Positions 25,916 through 34,329 of a stretch of DNA of 64,000 nt are shown one piece after another. Source of the stretch: Streptomyces uncialis (lineage in GTDB: Bacteria > Actinomycetota > Actinomycetes > Streptomycetales > Streptomycetaceae); NCBI RefSeq assembly GCF_036250755.1, contig NZ_CP109583.1:6921501-6985500 (forward strand), in the 5' to 3' direction. Every line of letters begins with the position of its first letter. Position 1 is the stretch's first letter. The notes below the pieces were generated by a model. The model ran no database searches and had not been told where the DNA came from. It saw only the letters and a program-made list of their open reading frames with translations. The position numbers were made by a program, and so were the translations under genes.

Positions 25916-26689
25916 TCAGACGGCGTCCTTGCGGCGCAGGGTGAGGTATCCCGCGCCGAGCGCCGCGGCGGTCCAGGCCGCCAGGATCGCGGTACCCGTC
26001 CACGGGCCGTAGTCCCGTGCGAACACCGGATCCTCCGGCGGCCCGGCCAGATGCATGATGAACGTGCCCGCCTGGTCCGGCAGGTACTGCGCCCACCCCC
26101 GGATCGCGGGGATGTTCCCGGCGCCCTGCGAGCCGAGCAGCAGCAGCGGCAGCAGCGCCCCCATCGCCCGCGCCGGACCGCGCAGCAGCGCCGTCAGCCC
26201 GAGCGCCAGCAGCGGCACCAGGACCAGATACAGCCAGCTCCCGGCGATCGCCCGCGGCACGCCCGGAGCGCCCCAGCCGACGCTGTCCGGGCCGAGCCCC
26301 CACTGGCCCGCCGCGAACGCCACCAGCACCGCCAGCAGCGACACGACGGCCAGTACCGCGGTCACCGCGAGCAGCTTGCCCGCGAAGAACGCGCCCCGGT
26401 GCGGGGTCGCCGCCAGCGACAGCCGGATGGTGCCGGTCGAGTACTCGCTCCCCATCACCAGGATCGCGAACACCACCAGCGCCAACTGGGCCAGCGTCAG
26501 CCCGTAGAAGCTCGCGAACAGCGGATCGGCGTCCGGCTGCCCGGCGCTCCCGGGATCCTCGCGCCAGCCGCGGAAGCTGCGCCCGATCAGCGCGGCGACG
26601 ACACCGGCGACGGCCACGGCCGCGGCGAGGCACCACGCCGTCGAGCGCACCGTACGGATCTTCGTCAGTTCGGCCAGGAAGACGTTCAC
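25916..26689 (-). CDS. ABC-2-type transporter permease
   Basis: Membrane subunit of 257 aa with six predicted helices, starting MNVFLAELTKIRTVRSTAW as in ABC-2 permeases. LVMGSEYSTGTIRLSLAATPHRGAFFAGKLL is the conserved block after the second helix. It overlaps the ATPase gene by 4 bp (GTGA) and uses a GTG start with GGGAGGGG upstream. Together they make an exporter of unknown substrate, divergent from a two-component system that may control it. 25666-25915 upstream on the plus strand has no gene. Confidence 0.9.
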   Translation of the reverse strand: MNVFLAELTKIRTVRSTAWCLAAAVAVAGVVAALIGRSFRGWREDPGSAGQPDADPLFASFYGLTLAQLALVVFAILVMGSEYSTGTIRLSLAATPHRGAFFAGKLLAVTAVLAVVSLLAVLVAFAAGQWGLGPDSVGWGAPGVPRAIAGSWLYLVLVPLLALGLTALLRGPARAMGALLPLLLLGSQGAGNIPAIRGWAQYLPDQAGTFIMHLAGPPEDPVFARDYGPWTGTAILAAWTAAALGAGYLTLRRKDAV

Positions 26690-27438
26690 CGCTGCCCCTC
26701 CCGCTCGCCCCGGTACTCCAGGGACGCGTCCGTGAGCCGCAGGAAGGCGTCCTCCAGCGCGGCGGCCTCCCCCTCCCCGCCCATGCCGGTGGCGGCGAAC
26801 TCGGCGACCGGCACATCCGCCAGCAGCCGCCCGCGCCCGATCACCACGAGCTGATCGGCGGTGCGTGCCGTCTCGGTCATCAGATGACTGGAGACCAGCA
26901 CCGTACGGCCCTCCGCCGCGAGGTCCCGCAGCAGGTTCCGCAGCCAGCGGATGCCCTCGGGGTCGAGCCCGTTGACCGGCTCGTCCAGCATCAGCACCGG
27001 CGGATCGCCCAGCAGCGCGGCGGCGATCCCGAGCCGCTGGGTCATCCCCAGCGAGAACCCCCTGGTGCGCCGGGACGCGACATCCGCCAGCCCCACCAGC
27101 TCCAGCACCTCGCCCACCCGGCGCCGCGCTATCCCGTTGCTCCGCGCCAGCCACCGCAGATGGTCCCCGGCCCGTCGTCCGCCGTGCAGGGCCGAGGCGT
27201 CCAGCAGCGCACCGGCGTGGCACAGCGGCCGTGCCAGCTCCTGGTAGGGGCGGCCGTCGATCAGGGCGCGGCCCCGGGTGGGGCGGTCCAGGCCCAGGAT
27301 CATGCGCAGCGTGGTGGACTTGCCCGCGCCGTTGGGCCCGAGCAATCCGGTCACCCGTCCCGGCCGGACGGTGAACGACAGGTCGTCCACCACGGTCCGG
27401 CCGCCGTATCTCTTGCCGAGGTTCCGTACTTCGATCAT
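26686..27438 (-). CDS. ABC transporter ATP-binding protein
   Basis: Nucleotide-binding subunit of 250 aa. Walker A GPNGAGKST (about 38-46), signature FSLGMTQRLG, Walker B VLMLDEP and the switch histidine in SSHLMTET are all present. The C-terminal extension is of the type seen in drug or peptide exporters. TAGCGT lies 7 nt upstream of the ATG on the minus strand (27446-27451) with no ribosome site, so the message is probably leaderless. It is coupled to the permease gene. Confidence 0.95.
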   Translation of the reverse strand: MIEVRNLGKRYGGRTVVDDLSFTVRPGRVTGLLGPNGAGKSTTLRMILGLDRPTRGRALIDGRPYQELARPLCHAGALLDASALHGGRRAGDHLRWLARSNGIARRRVGEVLELVGLADVASRRTRGFSLGMTQRLGIAAALLGDPPVLMLDEPVNGLDPEGIRWLRNLLRDLAAEGRTVLVSSHLMTETARTADQLVVIGRGRLLADVPVAEFAATGMGGEGEAAALEDAFLRLTDASLEYRGEREGQR

Positions 27439-27445
27439 GCCGGGG

Positions 27446-27543
27446 ACGCTAGGCGCCGGACCGGCCCGCGCTCCGCCCCCGAAAGTGGGCGCCACCGGTC
27501 CGCCTTCGTTGCCTGGCCGGGCCGTCGGCGTCCGGCATACGCT
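27446..27543. promoter_or_regulatory. Divergent leaderless promoters with an inverted repeat
   Basis: TAGCGT (minus strand, 27446-27451) precedes the ABC ATPase start by 7 nt, and TACGCT (plus strand, 27538-27543) precedes the kinase start by 7 nt. Between them GGACCGG (27458-27464) and CCGGTCC (27495-27501) form an inverted repeat with 30-bp spacing. This may be an operator for the response regulator encoded at 28855. Confidence 0.5.
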
Positions 27544-27550
27544 GCCCCAC

Positions 27551-28855
27551 ATGATCGCGCCCCTGCTCGCCGCGTTCGCCGTGATCACGACGGACACCGC
27601 CGTGCTGGCGGCCCGGCTCCCCGGCGACCCGCCGTCGTGGGCCGGGCTCCTGGGCACCTCGGTGCTCCTGACCGGCGTCGTCCTGCTCAGCCGCCGCAGT
27701 CCGGTCGGGGCGTTCGTCACCGCGCTGCTGCTGTTCTCGCTGCTGCCCGCGGTGTTCGCGCTGCTGCTGTGGACCGGGTACGCCGCCGGACGGGCCCTCG
27801 TCACCCGCGGCGGTACGGCGGTGACCGCGGGCGCGGCCTGCGGCGGTCTCGCCGTACAGCTCCTGGCCGCGCCCGACGACGCCGGGATCACCCAACTCGT
27901 CACCGCCTACCTGGTGTTCGTCGCGATGCCGCTGCTCGTCGGCCGCCATCAGGCACAGCACGACCAGCTGGTCGACGCGCTGTCCCAGCGCAACGAGGAA
28001 CTGCTGCGCCGCCAGGAACTCCTCGCCGAGCGGGAACGCCTCGCCGAACGGCTGCGGATCGCCCGGGACATGCACGACTCGCTCGGCCAGCGGCTCAGCC
28101 TCGTCTCCGTCCAGGCCGCCGCCCTGGAGGTCACCGACCTGCCGCCCGACCGGCGCGACGGGGTGCGCCAACTGGCCCGTACCACCCGCGCCGCGATGGA
28201 CGAGTTGCATGAACTGGTCGGCGCGCTGCGCGGGACGGAGGACCCCGGCCGCCCGGCCCCGGGCCCGGCCGGGATCGAGCGGCTGGTGGCCGACTTCCGG
28301 ACCGCCGGGCTGCCCGTGGAACTCTCCCGCACCGGCCGTCCGGTGCCGCTGCCCGACGCGACCTGGCGGACCGCGTACCGGGTGGTGCAGGAGGGGCTGA
28401 CCAACGCGGCCAAGCACGCCGGGGGCCGGCCCGCCGAGGTGGCCCTGGTCTGGGAACGGGACGCGCTGCTGCTCACCGTGGTGACACCGGAGGGACCGGG
28501 GGCCGCCGCGACGGCGGTACGGCCCAGCGGACCGGGCCACGGGCTCGTCGGGCTGGGCGAGCGGGTACGGCAGGCGGGCGGGCTGCTGGACCACGGCCCG
28601 CACGGCGGCGGCTTCCGGCTGCTGGCGATGCTGCCCGCCGGGGAGGGCCCGCCGCCCGGGTCCGACCGCCAGGACGCGCCGTACGGCCCCGCCGGGGAGG
28701 GCGTGGGCGGCGGGCGGACCCGGGAGCGGGGCTTCCCGTACGGGCCGGGCGGGGACGGCCGGGAGAGCACCGCCCGGGTCGCCGTGCGCGGGGTCGCCGC
28801 CGCCGTACTGGTCCTCGTCGTGCTGCCCGCCGGATTCCTGCTGGGGGTGCGCTGA
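27551..28855 (+). CDS. NarL-type sensor histidine kinase
   Basis: Sensor of 434 aa. Four to five N-terminal hydrophobic helices (about 1-135) are followed by a HisKA_3 dimerisation domain with RIARDMHDSLGQRLSLVSVQ and an ATPase domain with YRVVQEGLTNAAKHAGG and GHGLVGLGERVRQAGG. The usual DxGxG box is replaced by a sequence containing PEGPG, a degeneration common in Streptomyces kinases of this class. A hydrophobic segment at the extreme C-terminus (about 411-430) looks like an extra membrane helix. It is coupled to the regulator gene with a 1-bp overlap. Confidence 0.9.
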   Translation: MIAPLLAAFAVITTDTAVLAARLPGDPPSWAGLLGTSVLLTGVVLLSRRSPVGAFVTALLLFSLLPAVFALLLWTGYAAGRALVTRGGTAVTAGAACGGLAVQLLAAPDDAGITQLVTAYLVFVAMPLLVGRHQAQHDQLVDALSQRNEELLRRQELLAERERLAERLRIARDMHDSLGQRLSLVSVQAAALEVTDLPPDRRDGVRQLARTTRAAMDELHELVGALRGTEDPGRPAPGPAGIERLVADFRTAGLPVELSRTGRPVPLPDATWRTAYRVVQEGLTNAAKHAGGRPAEVALVWERDALLLTVVTPEGPGAAATAVRPSGPGHGLVGLGERVRQAGGLLDHGPHGGGFRLLAMLPAGEGPPPGSDRQDAPYGPAGEGVGGGRTRERGFPYGPGGDGRESTARVAVRGVAAAVLVLVVLPAGFLLGVR

Positions 28856-29505
28856 TGATCAGGGTGCTGGTCGCGGACGACGAGCCGCTCATCACGGCGG
28901 GCATCCGCACCGTCCTCGCCTCCGCGCCGGACATCGAGGTCGTCGCCGAAGCGGGTGACGGACGGACCGCGGTCGAACGCGCGGTCAGCCATCGCGCGGA
29001 CGTCGCCCTGCTCGACATCGTCATGCCCGTCCTCGACGGGCTGGGCGCGGTGGACGAACTGCGCCGCCGGGCCCCGGCCGTCCGCTGTGTGCTGCTCACG
29101 GCGTTCGGCGCCGAGTCCCATGTGCTGCGGGCCCTGGAGTACGGCGCGGCGGGCTTCGTGCTCAAGAACTGCGAACCGGGGGAACTCATCCGCGCGGTCC
29201 GCGCGGCCCACCAGGGGGACGCCTTCCTCTCCCCGCAGGTGACCCGGCTGCTGCTCGGCACCATCGGCGCGGGGCGGGTGGGCCGACGGCAGGAGGCCGC
29301 GGGGCGGCTGGCCCGGCTCACCGCCCGCGAGCGCGAGGTGCTGGGGCTCGTCGCCGAGGGCCTGTCCAACGCGCAGATCGCCCGGCGGCTCCATATGACG
29401 GAGATGACGATCAAGACGTATGTGAGCCGCGTCCTCGCCAAACTCGACTGCGCCAACCGCGTCCAGGCCGCCCTGCTGAGCCGCGACGCGGGCCCGCACC
29501 CCTGA
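28855..29505 (+). CDS. LuxR/NarL-family response regulator
   Basis: Regulator of 216 aa. The receiver has the Asp-Asp-Glu acidic cluster near residue 8, Asp in VALLDIVMPVLDG and Lys in FVLKNCEPGEL. The C-terminal LuxR helix-turn-helix shows LTAREREVLGLVAEGLSNAQIARRLHMTEMTIKTYVSRVLAKL. It is made with the kinase upstream and probably controls the divergent ABC exporter operon, as is usual for such arrangements. Confidence 0.95.
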   Translation: MIRVLVADDEPLITAGIRTVLASAPDIEVVAEAGDGRTAVERAVSHRADVALLDIVMPVLDGLGAVDELRRRAPAVRCVLLTAFGAESHVLRALEYGAAGFVLKNCEPGELIRAVRAAHQGDAFLSPQVTRLLLGTIGAGRVGRRQEAAGRLARLTAREREVLGLVAEGLSNAQIARRLHMTEMTIKTYVSRVLAKLDCANRVQAALLSRDAGPHP

Positions 29506-29590
29506 CCGGCCCGGACCCCGGCCGGTCCGGACCCCGGCCGGTCCGGACCCCGGCCGGTCCGGACCCCGGCCGGTCCGGACCGCGAACGGT
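29506..29590 (+). repeat. 16-bp GC-rich tandem repeat between convergent genes
   Basis: About four to five units of GGTCCGGACCCCGGCC (starts near 29524, 29540, 29556, 29572). Each unit contains the palindrome GGTCCGGACC. The array fills most of the gap between the response regulator and the convergent fadD, so it may act as a bidirectional terminator. Confidence 0.75.
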
Positions 29591-29623
29591 CCGCCGGGTG
29601 GACGACCCGCCGTGCGGACGGGC

Positions 29624-31423
29624 CTACTTGGCCTGGTAGATGGCCTCGATCTCGTCCGCGAAGTCCTTCGCGACGACATTGCGCTTCAGCTTCATCGACG
29701 GGGTCAGATGCCCCGAGTCCTCGGTGAACTGCGTCGGCAGCACCCGGAAGCGCCGTACCGACTCCGCCTTGGACACCGCCGCGTTGCCGTCGTCGACCGC
29801 GCCCTGCACCGCCGCCAGCAGATCGGGGTCGTCCCGCAGGGACGCGGCCGTGGCACCGGACGGCTTGCCGTGCTCGGACGCCCAGCGGCCCAGGAACTCC
29901 TCGTCGAGGGTGATCAGCGCGCCGACGAACGGCCTGCCGTCACCGACGACCATGCACTCCGCGACCAGCGCGTGCGCCCGGATACGGTCCTCGATCACCG
30001 CGGGCGCCACGTTCTTGCCGCCCGCCGTGACGATGATCTCCTTCTTGCGGCCGGTGATCCGCAGATAGCCGTCCTCGTCCAGGGTGCCGAGGTCCCCGGT
30101 GTGGAACCAGCCGTCGCGCAGCGCCTCGGCGGTCGCGGCCTCGTTGTTCCAGTACCCGGCGAACAGGTGCTCGCCGTGCAGCAGCACCTCGCCGTCGTCG
30201 GCGATCCGCACCACGGAACCGGGCAGCGGCTGACCGACCGTCCCGATCTTCTGCCGGTCCCACGGGTTGAACGTGGTCGCCGCACAGGTCTCGGTGAGGC
30301 CGTAGCCCTCCAGCACGGTGAAGCCGATGCCCCGGAAGAAGTGCCCGAGCCGCTCGCCGAGCGGGGCGCCGCCGGAGATCGCGTACTCGCCGTTCCCGCC
30401 GAGCACCGCGCGCAGCTTGCCGTACACCAGCTTGTCGAACAGCTTGTGCTTGAGCCGCAGACCGAGCCCGGGGCCCGACGGGGTGTCCAGGGACCTGCTG
30501 TACGCGATGGCGGTGTCCGCCGCCCGGTCGAAGATCTTCCCCTTGCCGTCCGCCTGCGCCTTGGCCCGCGCCCCGTTGTAGACCTTCTCGAAGACACGCG
30601 GCACACCGAGCACCAGCGTCGGCCGGAACGAGGCGAGCTCGTCCGTCAGCTGCCGGACGTCCGGTACGCAGCCCAGTTTGATCGGCGCCATCATCGGGGC
30701 GATCTGCACCATCCGCCCGAAGACGTGCGCGAGCGGCAGGAACAGCAGCACCGAGCACTCACCGGTACGGAACAGCGGGCGCAGCCGTTCCACGACGTTG
30801 CCGCACTCCGCGAGGAAGCTGCGGTGGGTCAGCACACAGCCCTTGGGACGGCCCGTGGTGCCCGAGGTGTAGATGATCGTGGCCGGGTCGTCGGCCTTCG
30901 CCAGCGAGCCCCGCTCGGTGACCTCCGCGTCGGTGACGTCCGCGCCGAGCCGCCGCAGCTCCTCGACCCCGCCCGCGTCGATCTGCCACACCTGCGCCAG
31001 CGACGGCAGCCGGCCTCGTACGGACTCCACCGACGCCGCGTGGGTGTCCAGCTCCACCACGCACGCCACCGCGCCGGCGTCGGACAGGATCCACTCCACC
31101 TGCTCCGGTGAGCTCGTCTCGTACACCGGGACCGTCACCCCGCCCGCGCTCCAGATCGCGAAGTCCAGCAGGGTCCACTCGTAGCGGGTACGCGACATCA
31201 GGGCGACCCGGTCGCCGGGCCCGACCCCGGCGGCGATCAGCCCCTTCGCCGCGGCTTCCACGTCCGCCAGGAACGCCCGCGCCGGCACATCACGCCAGGC
31301 ACCGTCCACCTTGCGGGCGATGACGGCCACATCGGGGTGCCGTGTGGCGTTTCTGCGCACGATGTCGGTCAGGTTGCCGTCCGTCGGGACCTCGTACAGG
31401 GCCGGAAGGCTGAACTCGCGCAA
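29624..31423 (-). CDS. Long-chain fatty-acid-CoA ligase (FadD15-like)
   Basis: AMP-forming acyl-CoA synthetase of 599 aa that activates fatty acids with ATP and CoA. Motifs include IIYTSGTTGRPKGC (P-loop), LEGYGLTETCAATTFNP, GWFHTGDLGTLDEDGYLRITGRKKE and the C-terminal PSMKLKRN. It fits the long-chain family to which M. tuberculosis FadD15 belongs, and the position between pimB' and the SRPBCC gene matches that organism. The start is TTG at 31423 with GAGGAG 9 nt upstream. Confidence 0.95.
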   Translation of the reverse strand: MREFSLPALYEVPTDGNLTDIVRRNATRHPDVAVIARKVDGAWRDVPARAFLADVEAAAKGLIAAGVGPGDRVALMSRTRYEWTLLDFAIWSAGGVTVPVYETSSPEQVEWILSDAGAVACVVELDTHAASVESVRGRLPSLAQVWQIDAGGVEELRRLGADVTDAEVTERGSLAKADDPATIIYTSGTTGRPKGCVLTHRSFLAECGNVVERLRPLFRTGECSVLLFLPLAHVFGRMVQIAPMMAPIKLGCVPDVRQLTDELASFRPTLVLGVPRVFEKVYNGARAKAQADGKGKIFDRAADTAIAYSRSLDTPSGPGLGLRLKHKLFDKLVYGKLRAVLGGNGEYAISGGAPLGERLGHFFRGIGFTVLEGYGLTETCAATTFNPWDRQKIGTVGQPLPGSVVRIADDGEVLLHGEHLFAGYWNNEAATAEALRDGWFHTGDLGTLDEDGYLRITGRKKEIIVTAGGKNVAPAVIEDRIRAHALVAECMVVGDGRPFVGALITLDEEFLGRWASEHGKPSGATAASLRDDPDLLAAVQGAVDDGNAAVSKAESVRRFRVLPTQFTEDSGHLTPSMKLKRNVVAKDFADEIEAIYQAK

Positions 31424-31741
31424 GACTGCTGCTCCTCATAGGGCGCCGGCGCCACGACGGTGTGTCGCTGCGGCGGTCCGGGTACACGGCTCGGCGGTGC
31501 TCGGGGCTCCGGACCCCGCGGCCAGGGGTGCGGCACGGCGCCGGGCCTCGGAGCACGACGGACGGGCCGGACGTTACCGACCGGTACGACTCTTCGAAAG
31601 AGGGTTCCGGCCAGATGTTCGCTGCGTCACATGTCAAGGCGTTCCTTCGCGCACAGTAGTCCACCCCGTTCCCGACTGGGAAGTAACCGCAGGTCCGCCC
31701 GCCTCTACCCGGCTTTGCCCGCCCGCCCTAGGGTGATCGTC
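31424..31741. promoter_or_regulatory. Divergent intergenic region, leaderless -10 at 31729-31734
   Basis: TAGGGT at 31729-31734 lies 7 nt before the ATG at 31742 and there is no ribosome site, so the phosphoesterase message is probably leaderless. The rest carries the fadD ribosome site (31433-31438, minus strand) and shows no other gene or RNA that I can recognise. Confidence 0.5.
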
Positions 31742-32533
31742 ATGCCTGCCACCCCGCCCCGAACCCGCCACCACCGCGTCCATGTGGTGAGCGATGTGCA
31801 CGGGAACGCCCGCGACCTGGCCCGTGCCGGGGAGGGCGCGGACGCCCTCGTCTGCCTCGGTGACCTGGTGCTGTTCCTCGACTACGCCGATCACACACGC
31901 GGGATCTTCCCCGAACTCTTCGGGGCCGAGAACGCCGGCCGTATCGTCGCGCTGCGCACCGCCCGCCGCTTCGAGGAGGCCCGTGCGTTCGGGGCGCGGC
32001 TGTGGGCGGGGATCGACCGGGAGGCTGCCGTCGAGCGGGCCGTGCGGGGGCAGTACGCCGAACTCTTCGCGGCGTTCCCGACCCCTACCTACGCCACCTA
32101 CGGCAATGTCGACATCCCCGCGCTGTGGCCGGAGTACGCCCGCCCCGGGACCACCGTCCTCGACGGGCAGACCGCCGAGATCGGGGGCCTGACCTTCGGT
32201 TTCGTCGGCGGCGGACTGCGCAGCCCGATGCGCACGCCCTACGAGATCGGCGACGAGGAGTACGCCGCGAAGATCGAGGCCCTCGGCGAGGTCGACGTGC
32301 TGTGCACCCATATCCCGCCGGACGTCCCCGAACTCCTCTACGACACCGTGCCCCGCCGTTTCGAGCGCGGCAGCCGCGCGCTGCTCGACGCGATCCGGCG
32401 GACCCGGCCCCGGTACGCCCTCTTCGGCCACGTCCATCAGCCCCTGGCGCGGCGGATGCGGATCGGGTCGACGGAGTGCGTGAACGTGGGGCACTTCGCC
32501 AGTACGGGGAAACCGTGGGCGTTGGAGTGGTGA
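31742..32533 (+). CDS. Metallophosphoesterase family protein
   Basis: Calcineurin-like phosphoesterase of 263 aa. The metal-binding motifs appear in order: SDVHGNARDL near residue 16, CLGDLVLF, YGNVDIP and the C-terminal FGHVHQP. The first motif has Val-His in the usual D-x-H pattern, so a dinuclear metal centre is expected. The substrate could be a phosphodiester, nucleotide or phosphoprotein and cannot be told from the sequence. It stands alone between fadD and the SRPBCC gene. Short tandem runs (CCCTGTT, GTCCGCCC) follow at about 32555-32610. Confidence 0.9.
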   Translation: MPATPPRTRHHRVHVVSDVHGNARDLARAGEGADALVCLGDLVLFLDYADHTRGIFPELFGAENAGRIVALRTARRFEEARAFGARLWAGIDREAAVERAVRGQYAELFAAFPTPTYATYGNVDIPALWPEYARPGTTVLDGQTAEIGGLTFGFVGGGLRSPMRTPYEIGDEEYAAKIEALGEVDVLCTHIPPDVPELLYDTVPRRFERGSRALLDAIRRTRPRYALFGHVHQPLARRMRIGSTECVNVGHFASTGKPWALEW

Positions 32534-32725
32534 CCGGGCCGCGGCCCCCGTCCCCTGTTCCCTGTTCCCTGTTCCCGCCCGTCCGCCCGTCCGCCCGTCC
32601 GTCCGCCCGTGCCCGCGCGGTGCCGGGCGGCGGTACGTGGCGCGGTGCGCGGTAGCCTTCATCTCCTTACCCGCGCGTAACGCGCGGCCTCACCCACCGG
32701 AACCGCATCTGGAGGAGCCACGGCG

Positions 32726-33163
32726 ATGGCGGAGTACACCAGTTCGAGCATCAGGATCGAGGCCGACCCGGCCGACGTCATGGCCGTGATCGCCGACTTC
32801 GCCCGCTATCCCGACTGGACCGGCGAGGTCAAGGAGGCGGAGGTCCTCGCGACGGACGCCGCCGGGCGGGCGGAGCAGGTGCGCCTCGTCATGGACGCGG
32901 GCGCGATCAAGGACGACCAGACGCTGGCGTACACCTGGGGCGGTGGGCACGAGGTCAGCTGGACGCTGGTGAAGTCGCAGATGCTCCGGTCGCTGGACGG
33001 GTCGTACGTGCTGAAGTCCGTCGGGGACGCCGCGACGGAGGTCACGTACCAGCTCACCGTGGACGTCAAGATCCCCATGCTGGGGATGATCAAGCGGAAG
33101 GCCGAGAAGGTCATCATCGACCGGGCGTTGGCGGGGCTCAAGAAGCGGGTCGAATCCCCTTGA
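32726..33163 (+). CDS. SRPBCC-family (START-like) protein
   Basis: Protein of 145 aa with the helix-grip fold pattern of polyketide cyclase/dehydrase-type proteins (SSIRIEADPADVMAVIADFARYPDWTGEVKEAEV at the N-terminus and a long amphipathic C-terminal helix). Such proteins bind lipids or other hydrophobic molecules. Catalytic residues are not evident. ATG has GGAGGAGCC upstream. It precedes the ArsA-like gene, as in the mycobacterial Rv2185c-Rv2184c arrangement, but here 1.17 kb of repeats separates the two. Confidence 0.88.
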   Translation: MAEYTSSSIRIEADPADVMAVIADFARYPDWTGEVKEAEVLATDAAGRAEQVRLVMDAGAIKDDQTLAYTWGGGHEVSWTLVKSQMLRSLDGSYVLKSVGDAATEVTYQLTVDVKIPMLGMIKRKAEKVIIDRALAGLKKRVESP

Positions 33164-33411
33164 GGGAACGCCTCCGCACCTGAGCCCGGGGTGCCCGCGC
33201 GCTCCGTCCCCGGGGGGCCCGGTTCCCCGCGCCCCGGGGTCGCCTGTGCTGAGCGCACTTGCCCCGGTGCGGGTCGTTCGTGGGGTGCGCAGTTCCCCGC
33301 GGGTCGCCTTCGCTTGCGCTTCCCAGGTCCGTCCCGGTGGGCGCACCTGTTTCCTGTGCCGTCGCTCGGTGGTTTTGCGCAGTTCCCCGCGCCCCTTTGG
33401 GGCGCTCCCGG

Positions 33412-33538
33412 CTTGTTCTTCGGGTCGGTGCCGGTCGGGATTCTCCGTCCTCGCTCCAACGCGCTCGGTCGGACGTTCATGTGGTCCGACTGAAGAGCAT
33501 CGGAGTCTGCGGGCAGAGATTCCCGCCCACCCCCTCCG
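33412..33538 (+). repeat. 127-bp element shared with cluster E
   Basis: Nearly identical (about 8 differences, about 94%) to the reverse complement of 54023-54148. It starts CTTGTTCTTCGGGTCGGTGC and ends CCCGCCCACCCCCTCC. The internal hairpin GTCGGAC/GTCCGAC (9-nt loop) is perfect here. Cores in opposite orientation flank it on both sides. Confidence 0.85.
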
Positions 33539-33628
33539 GTGAGTCCGGCGACTGCGCGAGGAGGGTGGTTGAACCCCGTCCCGGGCTGATGGACAGCCGA
33601 CAACCCCAGGCGGGCTGGGCGCCCCCAA

Positions 33629-34258
33629 AGGGGCGCGGGGAACGGCGCAAACACGACGAGCGACGGCACAGCAGCAAGTCCGTCGACCCCTGGAACCCCA
33701 GGGGCGCGGGGAACTGCGCACCCACCGGGCGACGGCACAGGAACAACTCCGTCCACCCGGGCGTACCTCAGGGGCGCGGGGAACTGCGCACCCCCCGAGC
33801 GACGGCACGGGAACAACTCCGTCCACCCGGGCGTACCTCAGGGGCGCGGGGAACTGCGCACCCCCCGAGCGACGGCACGGGAACAACTCCGTCCACCCGG
33901 GCGTACCTCAGGGGCGCGGGGAACTGCGCACCCACCGGGCGACGGCACAGGAACGAAGTGCGCCCAGCACAGGAACCCTAGGGGCGCGGGGAACTGCGCA
34001 CCCACGAACGACCCGTACGGGGACAAGTGCGCCGACCCGGGCGTACCTCAGGGGCGCGGGGAACTGCGCACCCACGAACGACCCGTACGGGGACAAGTTC
34101 GCTGACCCGGGCGTACCCAGGGGCGCGGGGAACTGCGCACCCCGCGAGCGACGGCACAGGGGCAACTCCGTCCACCCGGGCGTACCTCAGGGGTGCGGGG
34201 AACGGGGCAACCTGTGGGGGACCGTACGGGGGGCGAGTGGGGGCACCCATGGGCCGCC
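33629..34258 (+). repeat. Nine-unit 70-bp tandem array
   Basis: Units begin with AGGGGCGCGGGGAACTGCGC (first and last copies degenerate) at 33629, 33700, 33770, 33840, 33910, 33980, 34050, 34119 and 34189, so the period is 69-71 bp. The units at 33770 and 33840 are identical or nearly so. The middle of each unit has a GCGACGGCAC or GAACGACCCG block, and the end often reads CCGGGCGTACCTC. Confidence 0.88.
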
Positions 34259-34317
34259 CGTGCGGGGGCGAGTGCGCTGAGCCGGGGAGTGGGGGCTCGG
34301 GCCTCCCCGGACGGGGT

Positions 34318-34323
34318 TAGCGT
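34318..34323 (+). promoter_or_regulatory. -10 element of a predicted leaderless promoter
   Basis: TAGCGT lies 6 nt before the ATG at 34330. No ribosome site is seen. Confidence 0.5.
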
Positions 34324-34329
34324 GCGGGG

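Larger units (their letters stand above)
33222..34258. repeat. Intergenic repeat cluster C
   Basis: The largest repeat block of the window, between two co-directional genes. Three cores in the orientation GCGCAGTTCCCCGCG (a partial copy near 33222, then 33286 and 33377) are followed by a 127-bp element shared with cluster E and by nine cores in the opposite orientation. A boundary motif lies at 33302-33323. Apparent open frames of 60-340 codons on both strands are translations of the repeats. Confidence 0.88.

Noticed and set aside
33477..34250. Several small proteins of 60-100 aa within cluster C
   Set aside because: They are translations of the same repeat unit in shifted copies (recurring AQFPAPL and AVPRAP strings) and have no ribosome sites.
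33629..34258. CRISPR-like array (regular repeats with apparent spacers)
   Set aside because: The 70-bp units are similar over most of their length and the variable parts recur between units, unlike unique spacers. No cas genes are present and the same core occurs in four other gaps.
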